Part shown: positions 54,010-62,336 of the stretch, one piece after another | Numbering within the stretch: the first letter of the stretch is position 1 | How the letters are laid out: each line of letters starts with the position of its first letter | Assembly: GCF_013778325.1 (NCBI RefSeq) | Contig: NZ_JACEIB010000026.1 | Location: 248,001-312,000 of the forward strand | DNA length: 64,000 nt | Source of the DNA: Sphingomonas chungangi | GTDB lineage: Bacteria; Pseudomonadota; Alphaproteobacteria; Sphingomonadales; Sphingomonadaceae | Reading direction: 5' to 3' | The notes under the pieces: model-generated | Seen by the model: the letters and a program-made list of their open reading frames with translations, nothing else | Database searches by the model: none | What the model was told of the DNA's origin: nothing | Position numbers and translations under genes: made by a program

Positions 54010-54432
54010 ATGACCCAGCTATCCTCCGATCTCCTTCACGCCTCATGTGTCGCGATCGCGGGACGGGCGGTGCTGCTCGCGGGTCGCTCGGGCACCGGCA
54101 AGTCGGATCTCGCGCTCCGCCTGATCGATCGCGGCGCGGTGCTGGTGTCCGACGACTATACCGAGTTGCGCCGGCGCGATCGCAAGCTGTTCGCCACTCC
54201 GCCCACCCGGATCGTCGGCAAGATCGAGGTGCGCGGCGTCGGCCTCGTCGACATGCCGCACCTCGACGAGGCCGAGGTGGCGCTTCTGATCGATCTCGAC
54301 GGCGAGGTGGAGCGCATGCCCGAGGCGCGCACTCGCCGGCTGGCGGGGATCGACGTGCCCGCCGTCGCGCTCGCCCCGCTCGAGGCTTCGGCCCCGATCA
54401 AGATCGAACTGCTGCTGAAAACGCTGCCGTGA
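54010..54432 (+). CDS. hprK: HPr kinase/phosphorylase, short form
   Basis: HprK phosphorylates or dephosphorylates a serine of HPr. This 140-residue form contains only the C-terminal kinase domain, with P-loop GRSGTGKS at residues 25-32 and SDDYTEL; the N-terminal domain of the Gram-positive enzyme is missing, as is usual in alphaproteobacteria. It overlaps rapZ (GTGA) and is followed by EIIA and HPr genes. Confidence 0.93.
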   Translation: MTQLSSDLLHASCVAIAGRAVLLAGRSGTGKSDLALRLIDRGAVLVSDDYTELRRRDRKLFATPPTRIVGKIEVRGVGLVDMPHLDEAEVALLIDLDGEVERMPEARTRRLAGIDVPAVALAPLEASAPIKIELLLKTLP

Positions 54433-55310
54433 GCGGGGACACGCATCATCGTCGCCTGATCCTCGTGACCGGCATGTCCGGCGCCGGCAAGTCGACCGCG
54501 GTGCGAACGCTGGAGGATCTCGGATGGGAGGTGGTCGACAACCTCCCGCTGATGCTGCTCGATCGCCTGCTCGACGCGCCAGCTCCGCCCGGCGCCGACG
54601 GCGAGGACCAGCCGCTCGCCGTCGTGGTGGACAGCCGCACGCGCGGTTTCGATCCGGACCGCATCGTCGCGCGGATCCAGAAGCGCCGCGATCAGGGCGA
54701 CGATGTCGGCATCCTGTTCCTCGATTGCACGGGCGCCGAGCTGGTGCGCCGCTATTCGGAAACGCGCCGCCGCCACCCGCTCGCGCTTGACCGTCCCGCC
54801 GAGGACGGGATCGCGCGCGAACGGGAATTGCTGCACCCGCTCCGCCAGGTGGCCGACCAGCTGATCGACACCACCGACCTCAACGTCCATACGCTTGCGC
54901 AGGAGCTGCGCGGCCGCTTCGCCACGCCCGAGGCCGGCACGACCATCTCGCTCATGTCCTTCGGCTTCGCGCGCGGCGTGCCCCGCAACGCCGATCTGGT
55001 GCTGGACATGCGCTTCCTGCGCAATCCGCACTGGGATCCGACGCTCAAGCCGATGACGGGGCTCGATCGGCCCGTGGCCGATTATGTCGCCGCCGATCCC
55101 GCTTATGCCGAAGCGCTCGATCGCATCGACGGGCTGCTGGCCCTGTTGCTTCCGCGCTACGCTGCCGAAGGAAAGAGCTACGTCACCGTCGCGTTCGGCT
55201 GCACAGGCGGCAGGCATCGTTCGGTCCATGTTGCCGAAACGATAGGCAGACGGTTGCGCGACCGCGGATTTTCGCCCACCATCCTTCACCGCGATCTGGT
55301 CCGAAACTGA
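54429..55310 (+). CDS. rapZ: RapZ family nucleotide-binding protein
   Basis: In E. coli RapZ binds a small RNA and RNase E to control glmS. The 293-residue protein starts at GTG 54429, overlapping hprK. It has P-loop GMSGAGKST at residues 15-23 and the C-terminal domain with TVAFGCTGGRHRSV. The sRNA function is not established for alphaproteobacteria. glmM in the same window is in the pathway it regulates in enterics. Confidence 0.92.
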   Translation: MSGDTHHRRLILVTGMSGAGKSTAVRTLEDLGWEVVDNLPLMLLDRLLDAPAPPGADGEDQPLAVVVDSRTRGFDPDRIVARIQKRRDQGDDVGILFLDCTGAELVRRYSETRRRHPLALDRPAEDGIARERELLHPLRQVADQLIDTTDLNVHTLAQELRGRFATPEAGTTISLMSFGFARGVPRNADLVLDMRFLRNPHWDPTLKPMTGLDRPVADYVAADPAYAEALDRIDGLLALLLPRYAAEGKSYVTVAFGCTGGRHRSVHVAETIGRRLRDRGFSPTILHRDLVRN

Positions 55311-55370
55311 GAGGCCGGACGCACGGGAGCGAAGGGTGACCGCGGAGAAGGGCCAAACTCGGGTGGATCG

Positions 55371-55778
55371 ATGATCGGTTTGGTGCTGGTGACGCACGGA
55401 CGCCTTGCGGCGGAATTCGTGACCGCGATGGAGCATGTGGTGGGACCGCAGGAGGCGATCGTGCCGATCTGCATTGGGCCGGAGGACGATATGGAAGGCC
55501 GGCGCAACGACATTGCCGAGGCCATCAAGTCGGTCGATACCGGCGACGGCACCATCGTGCTGACCGATCTGTTCGGCGGCACGCCTTCGAATCTCGCCAT
55601 TTCGCTGATGAAGTCGGACAGCGTGGAGGTGATCGCCGGCATCAACCTGCCGATGCTGATCCGCCTCGCGTCGGCCCGTCGCACGATGAAGATCAAGGCC
55701 GCCGTCGCCGCCGCGCGCGACGCGGGCCGCAAGTACATCTCCGTCGCATCGGATCTGCTGGGAGAAGCCGCCGCGTGA
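55371..55778 (+). CDS. PTS EIIA component, mannose type
   Basis: The 135-residue product starts MIGLVLVTHGRLAAEF, with phospho-His9, and continues LTDLFGGTPSNLA, the signature of mannose-class EIIA domains. It has no EIIB or EIIC in the window, so it probably serves in regulation and not in sugar uptake. Its stop overlaps the HPr start codon. Confidence 0.93.
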   Translation: MIGLVLVTHGRLAAEFVTAMEHVVGPQEAIVPICIGPEDDMEGRRNDIAEAIKSVDTGDGTIVLTDLFGGTPSNLAISLMKSDSVEVIAGINLPMLIRLASARRTMKIKAAVAAARDAGRKYISVASDLLGEAAA

Positions 55779-56050
55779 CACAGCCCGTCAGCCAGACCGT
55801 CCAGATCACCAACAAGCGCGGCCTGCACGCGCGCGCCTCTGCCAAGTTCGTGACGCTCGCCTCCGGCCAGCCGGCGGCCGTGGAGGTGGAGAAGGACGGC
55901 TCGAAAGTGGCCGGCACCTCGATCATGGGGCTGATGATGCTGGGCGCCGCCAAGGGCGACCATGTCACGATCAGCGCCGAGGGCGAGGGTGCGGTGGAGA
56001 CACTTGCGGTGCTGGTCGAACTCGTCGAGAACAAGTTCGGCGAGGAGTAA
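55775..56050 (+). CDS. ptsH: Phosphocarrier protein HPr
   Basis: HPr passes phosphate from Enzyme I to EIIA. The 91-residue protein starts at GTG 55775. It has phospho-His18 in NKRGLHARASAKF and a Ser near residue 49 in GTSIMGLMML, the place HprK would phosphorylate. With hprK three genes upstream, Ser control is likely. Enzyme I is not in the window. Confidence 0.95.
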   Translation: MTQPVSQTVQITNKRGLHARASAKFVTLASGQPAAVEVEKDGSKVAGTSIMGLMMLGAAKGDHVTISAEGEGAVETLAVLVELVENKFGEE

Positions 56051-56071
56051 CAGCCGCCTGCCGCACCCACT

Positions 56072-56110
56072 CCGTTCGGGCCGAGACCGTCGACAAGCTC
56101 AGGGCGAACG
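56072..56110. repeat. Palindromic intergenic repeat, family R1 (copy d, short)
   Basis: A 39-base short copy: CCGTTCGGGCCGAG facing CTCAGGGCGAACG. The inner arms of the longer copies are missing. It lies 22 bases after the HPr stop. Confidence 0.75.
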
Positions 56111-56146
56111 TCTTGGATGATCCTGAATATTCGCTAGAGAGCGGCC

Positions 56147-56944
56147 ATGCCCCGCGAGATCACCGCCTTCTCCAACTCCCTCGTCAAGCGCGTGCGAAAC
56201 CTGCGCGAGAAGCGTCATCGCCGCGAGGAGGGCCTGTTCATCGCCGAAGGACTCCGCATCCTGACAGACGCCGAGGAAGCCGGGCGCCTGCCGCAATGGA
56301 TCTTCTACACCGCCGAGATGCGCAACCATCCGCTCGTCCGCCGCCTGAGCGCCGCCTGCGAGGCGGACGGTGGCGAGGCGATCGAGACCAATGTCGACAT
56401 CCTCCACAAGCTTTCCGGCAAGGACAATCCACAGACCGTGCTCGGCGTCTATGCCGAGTTCGAAACGTCGCTTGATCGGCTCGATCGCGCGGCCTCGGGC
56501 ATCTGGATGGTGGCGCAGTCGCTGCGCGATCCCGGCAATCTCGGCACCATCCTGCGTACTGGCGACGCGGTCGGCGCGGGGGGGTTGATCCTCGTCGACG
56601 ATTGCGTCGATCCCTTCTCGGTCGAAGCGGTGCGCGCCTCGATGGGGGCACTGTTCACGCAGCGGATCGCCAAGGCGAGCTGGGCGGAGTTCCTCGCCTG
56701 GCTGCGATCCGGCCCCGGCCAGCTCGTCGCGCTCAGCCTGCGCACCGACATCGATTATCGCCAGCCCTCGTATGAGGCTCCCACCTTCCTGCTCGTCGGC
56801 AACGAGGCGCGCGGCCTGCCTGCCGCCTATGAGGACGCCTGTGATCTGCGTGTGAAGTTGCCGATGCGCGGGCGGGCCGATAGCCTCAACGCCGCGATCG
56901 CCACCGCCGTGATGGCCTACCAGGTGCTCGGCCAGCGGCTCTGA
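56147..56944 (+). CDS. TrmH/SpoU family RNA methyltransferase
   Basis: These knotted methyltransferases make 2'-O-methyl marks in tRNA or rRNA. The 265-residue protein has an N-terminal substrate-binding domain (NSLVKRVRNLREKRHRREEG) and the SpoU motifs SLRDPGNLGTILRTGDAVGAG, LVGNEARGLP and MRGRADSLNAAIATAV. The RNA site cannot be told from sequence. Confidence 0.9.
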   Translation: MPREITAFSNSLVKRVRNLREKRHRREEGLFIAEGLRILTDAEEAGRLPQWIFYTAEMRNHPLVRRLSAACEADGGEAIETNVDILHKLSGKDNPQTVLGVYAEFETSLDRLDRAASGIWMVAQSLRDPGNLGTILRTGDAVGAGGLILVDDCVDPFSVEAVRASMGALFTQRIAKASWAEFLAWLRSGPGQLVALSLRTDIDYRQPSYEAPTFLLVGNEARGLPAAYEDACDLRVKLPMRGRADSLNAAIATAVMAYQVLGQRL

Positions 56945-57036
56945 TCGATCGGGCCGATCACCTAAACCACATCAAGCTACTGGACCGTCCGCCCGCAAGG
57001 GGTCATCCTCCCGCCATAACGACGAGAGGGTGCCCG

Positions 57037-57078
57037 ATGAACTATGCTCCTAGCCGATTGCCGGCGGCGGCGGCGTGA
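57037..57078 (+). CDS. Possible 13-codon leader peptide
   Basis: A GAGAGGG sequence seven bases upstream of ATG opens a 13-codon frame, MNYAPSRLPAAAA, whose TGA overlaps the GTG of the next frame. It contains a run of four GCG Ala codons before the stop. The layout suggests translational coupling or attenuation. It is too short to judge coding by itself. Confidence 0.3.
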   Translation: MNYAPSRLPAAAA

Positions 57079-57383
57079 CGTCGCCCATGCAGATCGTCCA
57101 CGATCTGTCCGCGCTGCATCCCGGTACGATCTACTGGGTGCCGGCGGTCGAGGCGCCGGAGCGCGGCTGGGCGGGGCTGGCGGGCAGCCATCGCGGATCG
57201 CGCTACCTGATCGACGCCGAGACATTGCGCCCCGGCCATGACGGCTTCCCGGCCTTCGGGAGCCGGTCCGACTGCCTGCGTTGGATCATGGCAAACCAGC
57301 GCGCCATCTCGGAGGGCGCTCCGGGTGCGCATGTCCATGCGGCGAGGCTCGATGCCTGGATGCTGGGGCTGGACGCGATCTGA
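57075..57383 (+). CDS. Small protein of unknown function
   Basis: The 102-residue product (GTG start 57075; an ATG at 57087 would shorten it by four) shows WVPAVEAPERGWAGLAGSH and a helical C terminus. It is soluble, with no signal or TM. It may be translated by coupling to the 13-codon frame ahead of it. It converges on rmuC. No family recognised. Confidence 0.55.
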   Translation: MTSPMQIVHDLSALHPGTIYWVPAVEAPERGWAGLAGSHRGSRYLIDAETLRPGHDGFPAFGSRSDCLRWIMANQRAISEGAPGAHVHAARLDAWMLGLDAI

Positions 57384-57389
57384 AGCCGC

Positions 57390-58805
57390 TTATTCCGCCG
57401 CTTCCGCCTGCGGCCCTTCCAGCTCCGGCGTCGTCGGATTGCTGGCCAAAGCCTCGATCGGGCGAATGTCTTCCAGATCCTTGCCGCCGGTCTCGATATT
57501 GAGCTCGCGGAATCGTCGGGCCGTCACCATCACGCGGCCGTCGAAACTGCTGACGAACTTGTTGTAATTATCGACTGCCGAGTTGAGGCCGCCGCCGACG
57601 CGCTTGAGATGGCCGACGGCAATCGACAGCCGTTCGAACATCTCCTTGCCAAGCGTACCGATCCGTTGCGCCTCGACTGCCAGCTTCTCCTGCCTCCAAA
57701 CGCCGGCGACGGTGCGGGCCAGCGCGACGAGATTGGTCGGCGCCGCGAGCAGCACGCGCTTCTGGAAGGCATAGTCCCACAAGGTCGGATCGGCGTCGGT
57801 GGCTGCTGAGAGAAAATGCTCGCCGGGGATGAACATCACCACGAACTCCGGCGTGTCCTCGAACTGGCTCCAGTAGCTCTTGGCGGCGAGCGCGGTGACA
57901 TGCGCCTTGATCGCGGCGGCGTGGGCCTGGAGGAATCGCGCACGCTCGGCCTCGTCGATCGCCGCATAGGCATCCTGATAGGCGTTGAGAGACACCTTGG
58001 CGTCGATCACCAGGCTCTTGCCGCCCGGCACGCGGATCACCGCATCGGGACGCAGGCGGCCATCCTCCGTCGAAACCGAGACTTCCATCTCGAAATCGGT
58101 ATGCTCGGCGAGCCCGCACGTCTCCAGCACGTTGCGCAGCTGCTGTTCGCCCCAGCGTCCCCGCGCCTTGGGCGCGGCCCGCAGCGCGTTGACCAGCCGC
58201 GCCGCCTCGCCGCGCACCGCCTCCTGCCCCTCGCGCATCGCGCTGATCAGGCCGGTGAGGTTGCCATAGGCCTCGGTCCGCTCCTTCTCGATCTTGCCGA
58301 CATTCTCCTCGTAGCGCTTGAGCGTTGTCTCGACCGGCGTGAGCAGCGCCTTCAGCCGCTCGCCCTGCCGCTCGTCGGCCTGCGCGAATCGCTGGTCGGC
58401 GCGCTCGAGGAACGCCTTTTGCGCCTCGCCGAGGATCCTGCCGCCGATCGCGCTGAACTGGGCCGAGAGCGCCTCCTTCGCCTCGCGCAGCTCGGCGAGC
58501 CGCGCCTCGAATGCTTCGGCACGCTGGCCGGCGGCGGCGCGCTCAGCCGCGAGATCGCGTTGCGCCGAGTCGCGTTCCCTCGTCACCTCGTCGAGGGTCG
58601 TGCGCAGCAGCGCGGCCGTGTTGGCGCGCTCTTCGGCCGTCGCTCTGGCGGTCTCGGCAACGCGCGAGCGCTCGTCGAGACGATCGCGCTCCGCCTTGAG
58701 CGGCGCCATTCCGCGCGATGCCAGCAGCCAGCCGGCCGCGAGGCCGGCGACCAGCATCACGCACGCGATCAGGACGGCGACGACAGGCTCCAAGCGCCCC
58801 TCCAT
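57390..58805 (-). CDS. rmuC: DNA recombination protein RmuC
   Basis: RmuC limits inversions between short repeats in E. coli and has a nuclease-like core. The 471-residue protein has an N-terminal TM anchor (residues 8-30), a coiled coil of about 100 residues, and the RmuC domain with RWGEQQLRNVLE, DAVIRVPGGKSLVIDAKVSL and FIPGEHFLSAA. The tail is acidic. It is downstream of recR and def. Confidence 0.94.
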   Translation of the reverse strand: MEGRLEPVVAVLIACVMLVAGLAAGWLLASRGMAPLKAERDRLDERSRVAETARATAEERANTAALLRTTLDEVTRERDSAQRDLAAERAAAGQRAEAFEARLAELREAKEALSAQFSAIGGRILGEAQKAFLERADQRFAQADERQGERLKALLTPVETTLKRYEENVGKIEKERTEAYGNLTGLISAMREGQEAVRGEAARLVNALRAAPKARGRWGEQQLRNVLETCGLAEHTDFEMEVSVSTEDGRLRPDAVIRVPGGKSLVIDAKVSLNAYQDAYAAIDEAERARFLQAHAAAIKAHVTALAAKSYWSQFEDTPEFVVMFIPGEHFLSAATDADPTLWDYAFQKRVLLAAPTNLVALARTVAGVWRQEKLAVEAQRIGTLGKEMFERLSIAVGHLKRVGGGLNSAVDNYNKFVSSFDGRVMVTARRFRELNIETGGKDLEDIRPIEALASNPTTPELEGPQAEAAE

Positions 58806-58855
58806 ATGGAACGAAGAGAGAACGTAGCCGACGACAACCTACGGCGCAAGGCCGA

Positions 58856-59392
58856 TCACGCGGCGCGGTTCTGCTTGCGCTGTTTTTCGAGCTTCTTCAG
58901 CACCATGTCGCGCTTCATGCGCGAAAGGTGGTCGGTGAAGACGGTGCCGTCGAGATGATCCACCTCGTGCTGCAGGCAGGTCGCGAGCAGGCCGTCGAGC
59001 AGTTCGTCATGCGTCTTGCACTCGCGGTCGAGCCACCTGGCGCGGATCGTGTCAGGCCGCTCGACATCGGCATATTGGTCCGGGATCGACAGGCAACCCT
59101 CGGTATAGACGCGCAGTTCCTCGGACGGATCGGAGAATTCGGGGTTGATGAAGACGCGCGGATTCTTCGGGCCGGGCTCGTCCGAGCCTTCCTCGCTCTC
59201 CTGCAGGTCGATCACGAGCAGGCGCAGCGGCACGCCGACCTGGATCGCGGCGAGACCGATGCCGGGCGCGTCGTACATCGTCTCGAACATGTCGTCGATC
59301 AGCGTCTGGAGTTCCGCGTCGAAGGTCTCGACGGGCTTGGAGATCTGCCGCAGGCGCGGATCAGGGACTTCGATGATCGGAAGAATGGCCAT
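58856..59392 (-). CDS. def: Peptide deformylase
   Basis: Def removes the formyl group from new proteins. The 178-residue protein has all three motifs: GIGLAAIQVG at 44-53, EGCLSIPD at 98-105 with metal ligand Cys100, and HEVDH at 142-146. It lies between recR and rmuC; fmt, which adds the formyl group, is divergent across recR instead of adjacent. Confidence 0.97.
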   Translation of the reverse strand: MAILPIIEVPDPRLRQISKPVETFDAELQTLIDDMFETMYDAPGIGLAAIQVGVPLRLLVIDLQESEEGSDEPGPKNPRVFINPEFSDPSEELRVYTEGCLSIPDQYADVERPDTIRARWLDRECKTHDELLDGLLATCLQHEVDHLDGTVFTDHLSRMKRDMVLKKLEKQRKQNRAA

Positions 59393-59472
59393 GGCGATCA
59401 GCTATGTATCACGGGCGCGCGGGTCAAGCGAAGCGAGTCGATTACAGCGATCGATCGATTCGCGCTTGTACG

Positions 59473-60069
59473 CTAGTCGATCGGCCGTCTCGCCCGCAGC
59501 GCCTGCGCCAGCGTGCCCTCGTCGAGATAATCGAGCTCGCCGCCCACCGGCAGGCCGTGGGCGAGACGGGTCAGACGCACCGGGAACCCCTCCAGCCGCT
59601 CGGCGATGTAATGCGCGGTGGTCTGGCCTTCCAGCGTGGCGTTGGTGGCGAGCACAACCTCGTCGATCCCGCCCGCCGAAAGCCGCGCGACGAGGCGATC
59701 GACCGACAGATCCTCGGGCCGCACCCCCTCCAGCGCCGAGAGCCTGCCGCCGAGCACGTGGAAACGACCGGGGAACAGCCGCGAGCGCTCCAGTGCCCAG
59801 AGGTCCGCCACCTCCTCCACCACGCAGAGCGAGCGCTGGTCGCGGCGCGGGTCGGCGCAGATCGCGCACGGGTCCGACGTGTCGACATTGCCGCAGGTGG
59901 AGCAGGTGGAGAGCCGCGTGCTTACGGTCTCCAACGCGCGCAGCAGCGGAGTCAGCGCTGTCTCGCGCTTCTTGAGCAGGTGGAGAACGGCGCGACGGGC
60001 CGAGCGCGGGCCCAATCCGGGAAGCCGGGCCAGCGCCTGCGTCAGCGCCTCGATTTCGGGGGAAGCCAT
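59473..60069 (-). CDS. recR: Recombination protein RecR
   Basis: RecR works with RecO and RecF in gap repair. The 198-residue protein (ATG 60069; an ATG four codons earlier exists) has an HhH motif ([17 protein letters not shown]), a Cys4 zinc finger with Cys56, 59, 68 and 71, and a TOPRIM domain starting [10 protein letters not shown]. The length fits the family exactly. Confidence 0.96.
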   Translation of the reverse strand: MASPEIEALTQALARLPGLGPRSARRAVLHLLKKRETALTPLLRALETVSTRLSTCSTCGNVDTSDPCAICADPRRDQRSLCVVEEVADLWALERSRLFPGRFHVLGGRLSALEGVRPEDLSVDRLVARLSAGGIDEVVLATNATLEGQTTAHYIAERLEGFPVRLTRLAHGLPVGGELDYLDEGTLAQALRARRPID

Positions 60070-60122
60070 GCCGACATGCATATGGGCTTGCGCTGCGGCT
60101 TGCCAAGCGCTTGGGAGGCACG

Positions 60123-61028
60123 ATGCGCATCGCCTTCATGGGAACGCCCGATTTCGCCGTGCCGACGCTCGATGCGTTGCATGAGGCCGGGCACGACATC
60201 GCCGCCGTCTACACCCAGCCGCCGAGGCGCGCGGGCCGAGGGAAGGCCGTGCAGCCCTCGCCAGTGCAGAAGCGCGCCGAGGCGCTGGGGCTGGAGGTGC
60301 GCTCGCCCCTCGCCCTGCGCGATGCGGAAGAGCAGGCGGCCTTCGCGGCGCTGGGGCTCGATGTCGCGGTGGTGGCGGCCTACGGGCTGATCCTGCCGGT
60401 GCCGGTGCTGGAGGCCCCGAGACTCGGCTGCCTCAACGTCCACGGCTCGCTGCTGCCGCGCTGGCGCGGCGCCGCTCCGGTGCAGCGTGCGATCCTGGCC
60501 GGCGATCGCGAGACTGGCGTCGGTATCATGCAGATGGAGAAGGGCCTCGATACCGGCCCGGTGCGGCTGGAAGGCCGGGTGCGCATCGACCACAAGACCG
60601 CCGGCGCGCTCACCGCCGAACTGGCCGAGCTCGGTGCAAAACTGATGGTGCAGGTGCTGGCCCGCCCGGATACATATCCGCCGCTGCCCCAGCCCGAGGA
60701 TGGCGTCACCTACGCCGCCAAGATCGAGAAAGCCGAGGCGAAGATCGCCTTCGACCGGAGCGCCGGGGAGGTCGAGCGGCACGTCCGCGCCTTCAACCCC
60801 ACGCCCGGCGCCTTCTTCGAATATGGCGGCGAGCGCATCCAGATCCTCGCTGCTGCGATCGAGGATGGCGATGGCCAACCCGGCGAGGTGCTCGACGAAC
60901 CCCTCCGCATCGCCTGCGGCAGCGGCGCGATCCGGCCGCTGATGGTGAAGCGCGCGGGCCGCGGCGCGATGCCGACGCCGGAGTTGCTGCGCGGCTTCCC
61001 CATTCCCAAGGGCAGCCAGCTCGCGTGA
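60123..61028 (+). CDS. fmt: Methionyl-tRNA formyltransferase
   Basis: Fmt formylates initiator Met-tRNA. The 301-residue protein starts at ATG 60123 after GGGAGG. It has the folate-binding and catalytic residues Asn105, His107 ([12 protein letters not shown]) and Asp143 (KGLDTGPV), and a C-terminal tRNA-binding domain. It overlaps truA by four bases. Confidence 0.97.
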   Translation: MRIAFMGTPDFAVPTLDALHEAGHDIAAVYTQPPRRAGRGKAVQPSPVQKRAEALGLEVRSPLALRDAEEQAAFAALGLDVAVVAAYGLILPVPVLEAPRLGCLNVHGSLLPRWRGAAPVQRAILAGDRETGVGIMQMEKGLDTGPVRLEGRVRIDHKTAGALTAELAELGAKLMVQVLARPDTYPPLPQPEDGVTYAAKIEKAEAKIAFDRSAGEVERHVRAFNPTPGAFFEYGGERIQILAAAIEDGDGQPGEVLDEPLRIACGSGAIRPLMVKRAGRGAMPTPELLRGFPIPKGSQLA

Positions 61029-61768
61029 CCCGCTTCAAGCTGATCGTGGAGTTTGACGGCCGCCCCTTCATGGGCTGGCAGCGACAGACGCACGGGCCGA
61101 GCGTGCAGCAGGCGATCGAGGAGGCGGTCACAATCGTCACCGGCGAGTCGCAGGCGGTGCATGCCGCGGGCCGCACAGACGCGGGGGTGCATGCCACCGC
61201 CATGGCAGCGCATGTCGAGATCGAGAAGCCGATCACGCCCTTCCGGCTGATGGAGGCGCTCAACGCGCGGATGCGGCCAAACCCGGTCGCGATCCTCGCC
61301 TGCGAGGTCGTGCCCGAAGACTGGCACGCCCGCTTCTCCTGCATCGGTCGCCGCTACATCTACCGCATCGCCGAACGCCGCGCGCCGCTGGTGCTGGAGG
61401 CGGGCAAGGCGTGGCGGATAGCGCCGCCGCTCGATGCGGACGCCATGCACGAGGCGGCGCAGCGGCTGGTGGGGCTGCACGACTTCACCACCTTCCGCTC
61501 GGTCCACTGCCAGTCGGACAGCCCGGTCAAGACACTCGACCGGCTCGACGTGCGTCGCGTGGCGGGCGGCATCGAAGTGGAGGCGGCGGCGCGCTCGTTC
61601 CTGCACCACCAGGTGCGATCGATGGTAGGGTGCCTCGCGCTGGTGGGTCAGGGCAAGTGGTCCGCAAACGACGTCAGCGCCGCGCTGGACGCGAAGGACC
61701 GTGCCGAGCTGGGATTGAACGCGCCGCCGGACGGGCTGTATTTCGTGGAGGCGGTTTATCCGGATTGA
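61025..61768 (+). CDS. truA: tRNA pseudouridine(38-40) synthase
   Basis: TruA makes pseudouridine at 38-40 of many tRNAs. The 247-residue protein starts at GTG 61025 within fmt's stop (GTGA). It has catalytic Asp52 in [11 protein letters not shown] and the conserved [11 protein letters not shown]. It is coupled to fmt. Confidence 0.97.
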   Translation: MTRFKLIVEFDGRPFMGWQRQTHGPSVQQAIEEAVTIVTGESQAVHAAGRTDAGVHATAMAAHVEIEKPITPFRLMEALNARMRPNPVAILACEVVPEDWHARFSCIGRRYIYRIAERRAPLVLEAGKAWRIAPPLDADAMHEAAQRLVGLHDFTTFRSVHCQSDSPVKTLDRLDVRRVAGGIEVEAAARSFLHHQVRSMVGCLALVGQGKWSANDVSAALDAKDRAELGLNAPPDGLYFVEAVYPD

Positions 61769-61809
61769 AGGTCAGCTAACACCCCGGTAGCGGACGTTCT
61801 GCAACATTG

Positions 61810-62154
61810 TCAGCGAACGCCCAAGCGACGCTCCGACTGCCGCAGAGCCGCTTTCAAGTGTGCCTCCTCACCGCGATAATGCGGACATTTGAAGCCAATG
61901 GGAATGATCTCCTGATTGGGCTCTACTGGATCGAGAAGGTGGCGGTCAGACAACGAAGCGCGCAGGCGATCCTGCCGAGCTTTGTATTTTCGATCAAAAT
62001 GTTGCTCCGCATCGTCGATCGGCATCCCCCGACAATGCATCTCGTAGATTGTGTCGCGGGAGAGGGCGCGCCGGTAAAGTGATATGTCTGGCGTATCAGC
62101 CGCCTGAGCGCTTGCGGTAGCGATCAGGGAAAATAGAAATGTGAGCCTTTGCAT
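61810..62154 (-). CDS. Small secreted protein with two Cys
   Basis: From ATG 62154 the 114-residue product has a signal peptide (MQRLTFLFSLIATASAQA) and a polar mature part with two Cys (HCRG and KCPH) and many His, Arg and Asp. It is less GC-rich than its neighbours. It is convergent with truA. No family recognised. Confidence 0.55.
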   Translation of the reverse strand: MQRLTFLFSLIATASAQAADTPDISLYRRALSRDTIYEMHCRGMPIDDAEQHFDRKYKARQDRLRASLSDRHLLDPVEPNQEIIPIGFKCPHYRGEEAHLKAALRQSERRLGVR

Positions 62155-62210
62155 CTGTCGATCATAGCTGCCCGCGATCACGCTTCAATGACCGCTTTCC
62201 GCCAATTCCC

Positions 62211-62298
62211 GTCATCCCCGCGAAAGCGGGAATCCATGCACGCTGTTCTCCAAGATCGCGCGCCGGGCCTATTAACCCCGGATCAAGTCCGGGGTGAC
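62211..62298. repeat. Palindromic intergenic repeat, family R4
   Basis: GTCATCCCCG at the left matches CCGGGGTGAC at the right as an outer stem. Inside are hairpins CCCGC-GAAA-GCGGG and CCCCGGA-TCAAG-TCCGGGG (62276-62294). It lies 39 bases downstream of the amidotransferase stop. Confidence 0.8.
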
Positions 62299-62336
62299 GG
62301 AAGAGATAACAACCGGCGCTTTCCGACCAATAGGCG

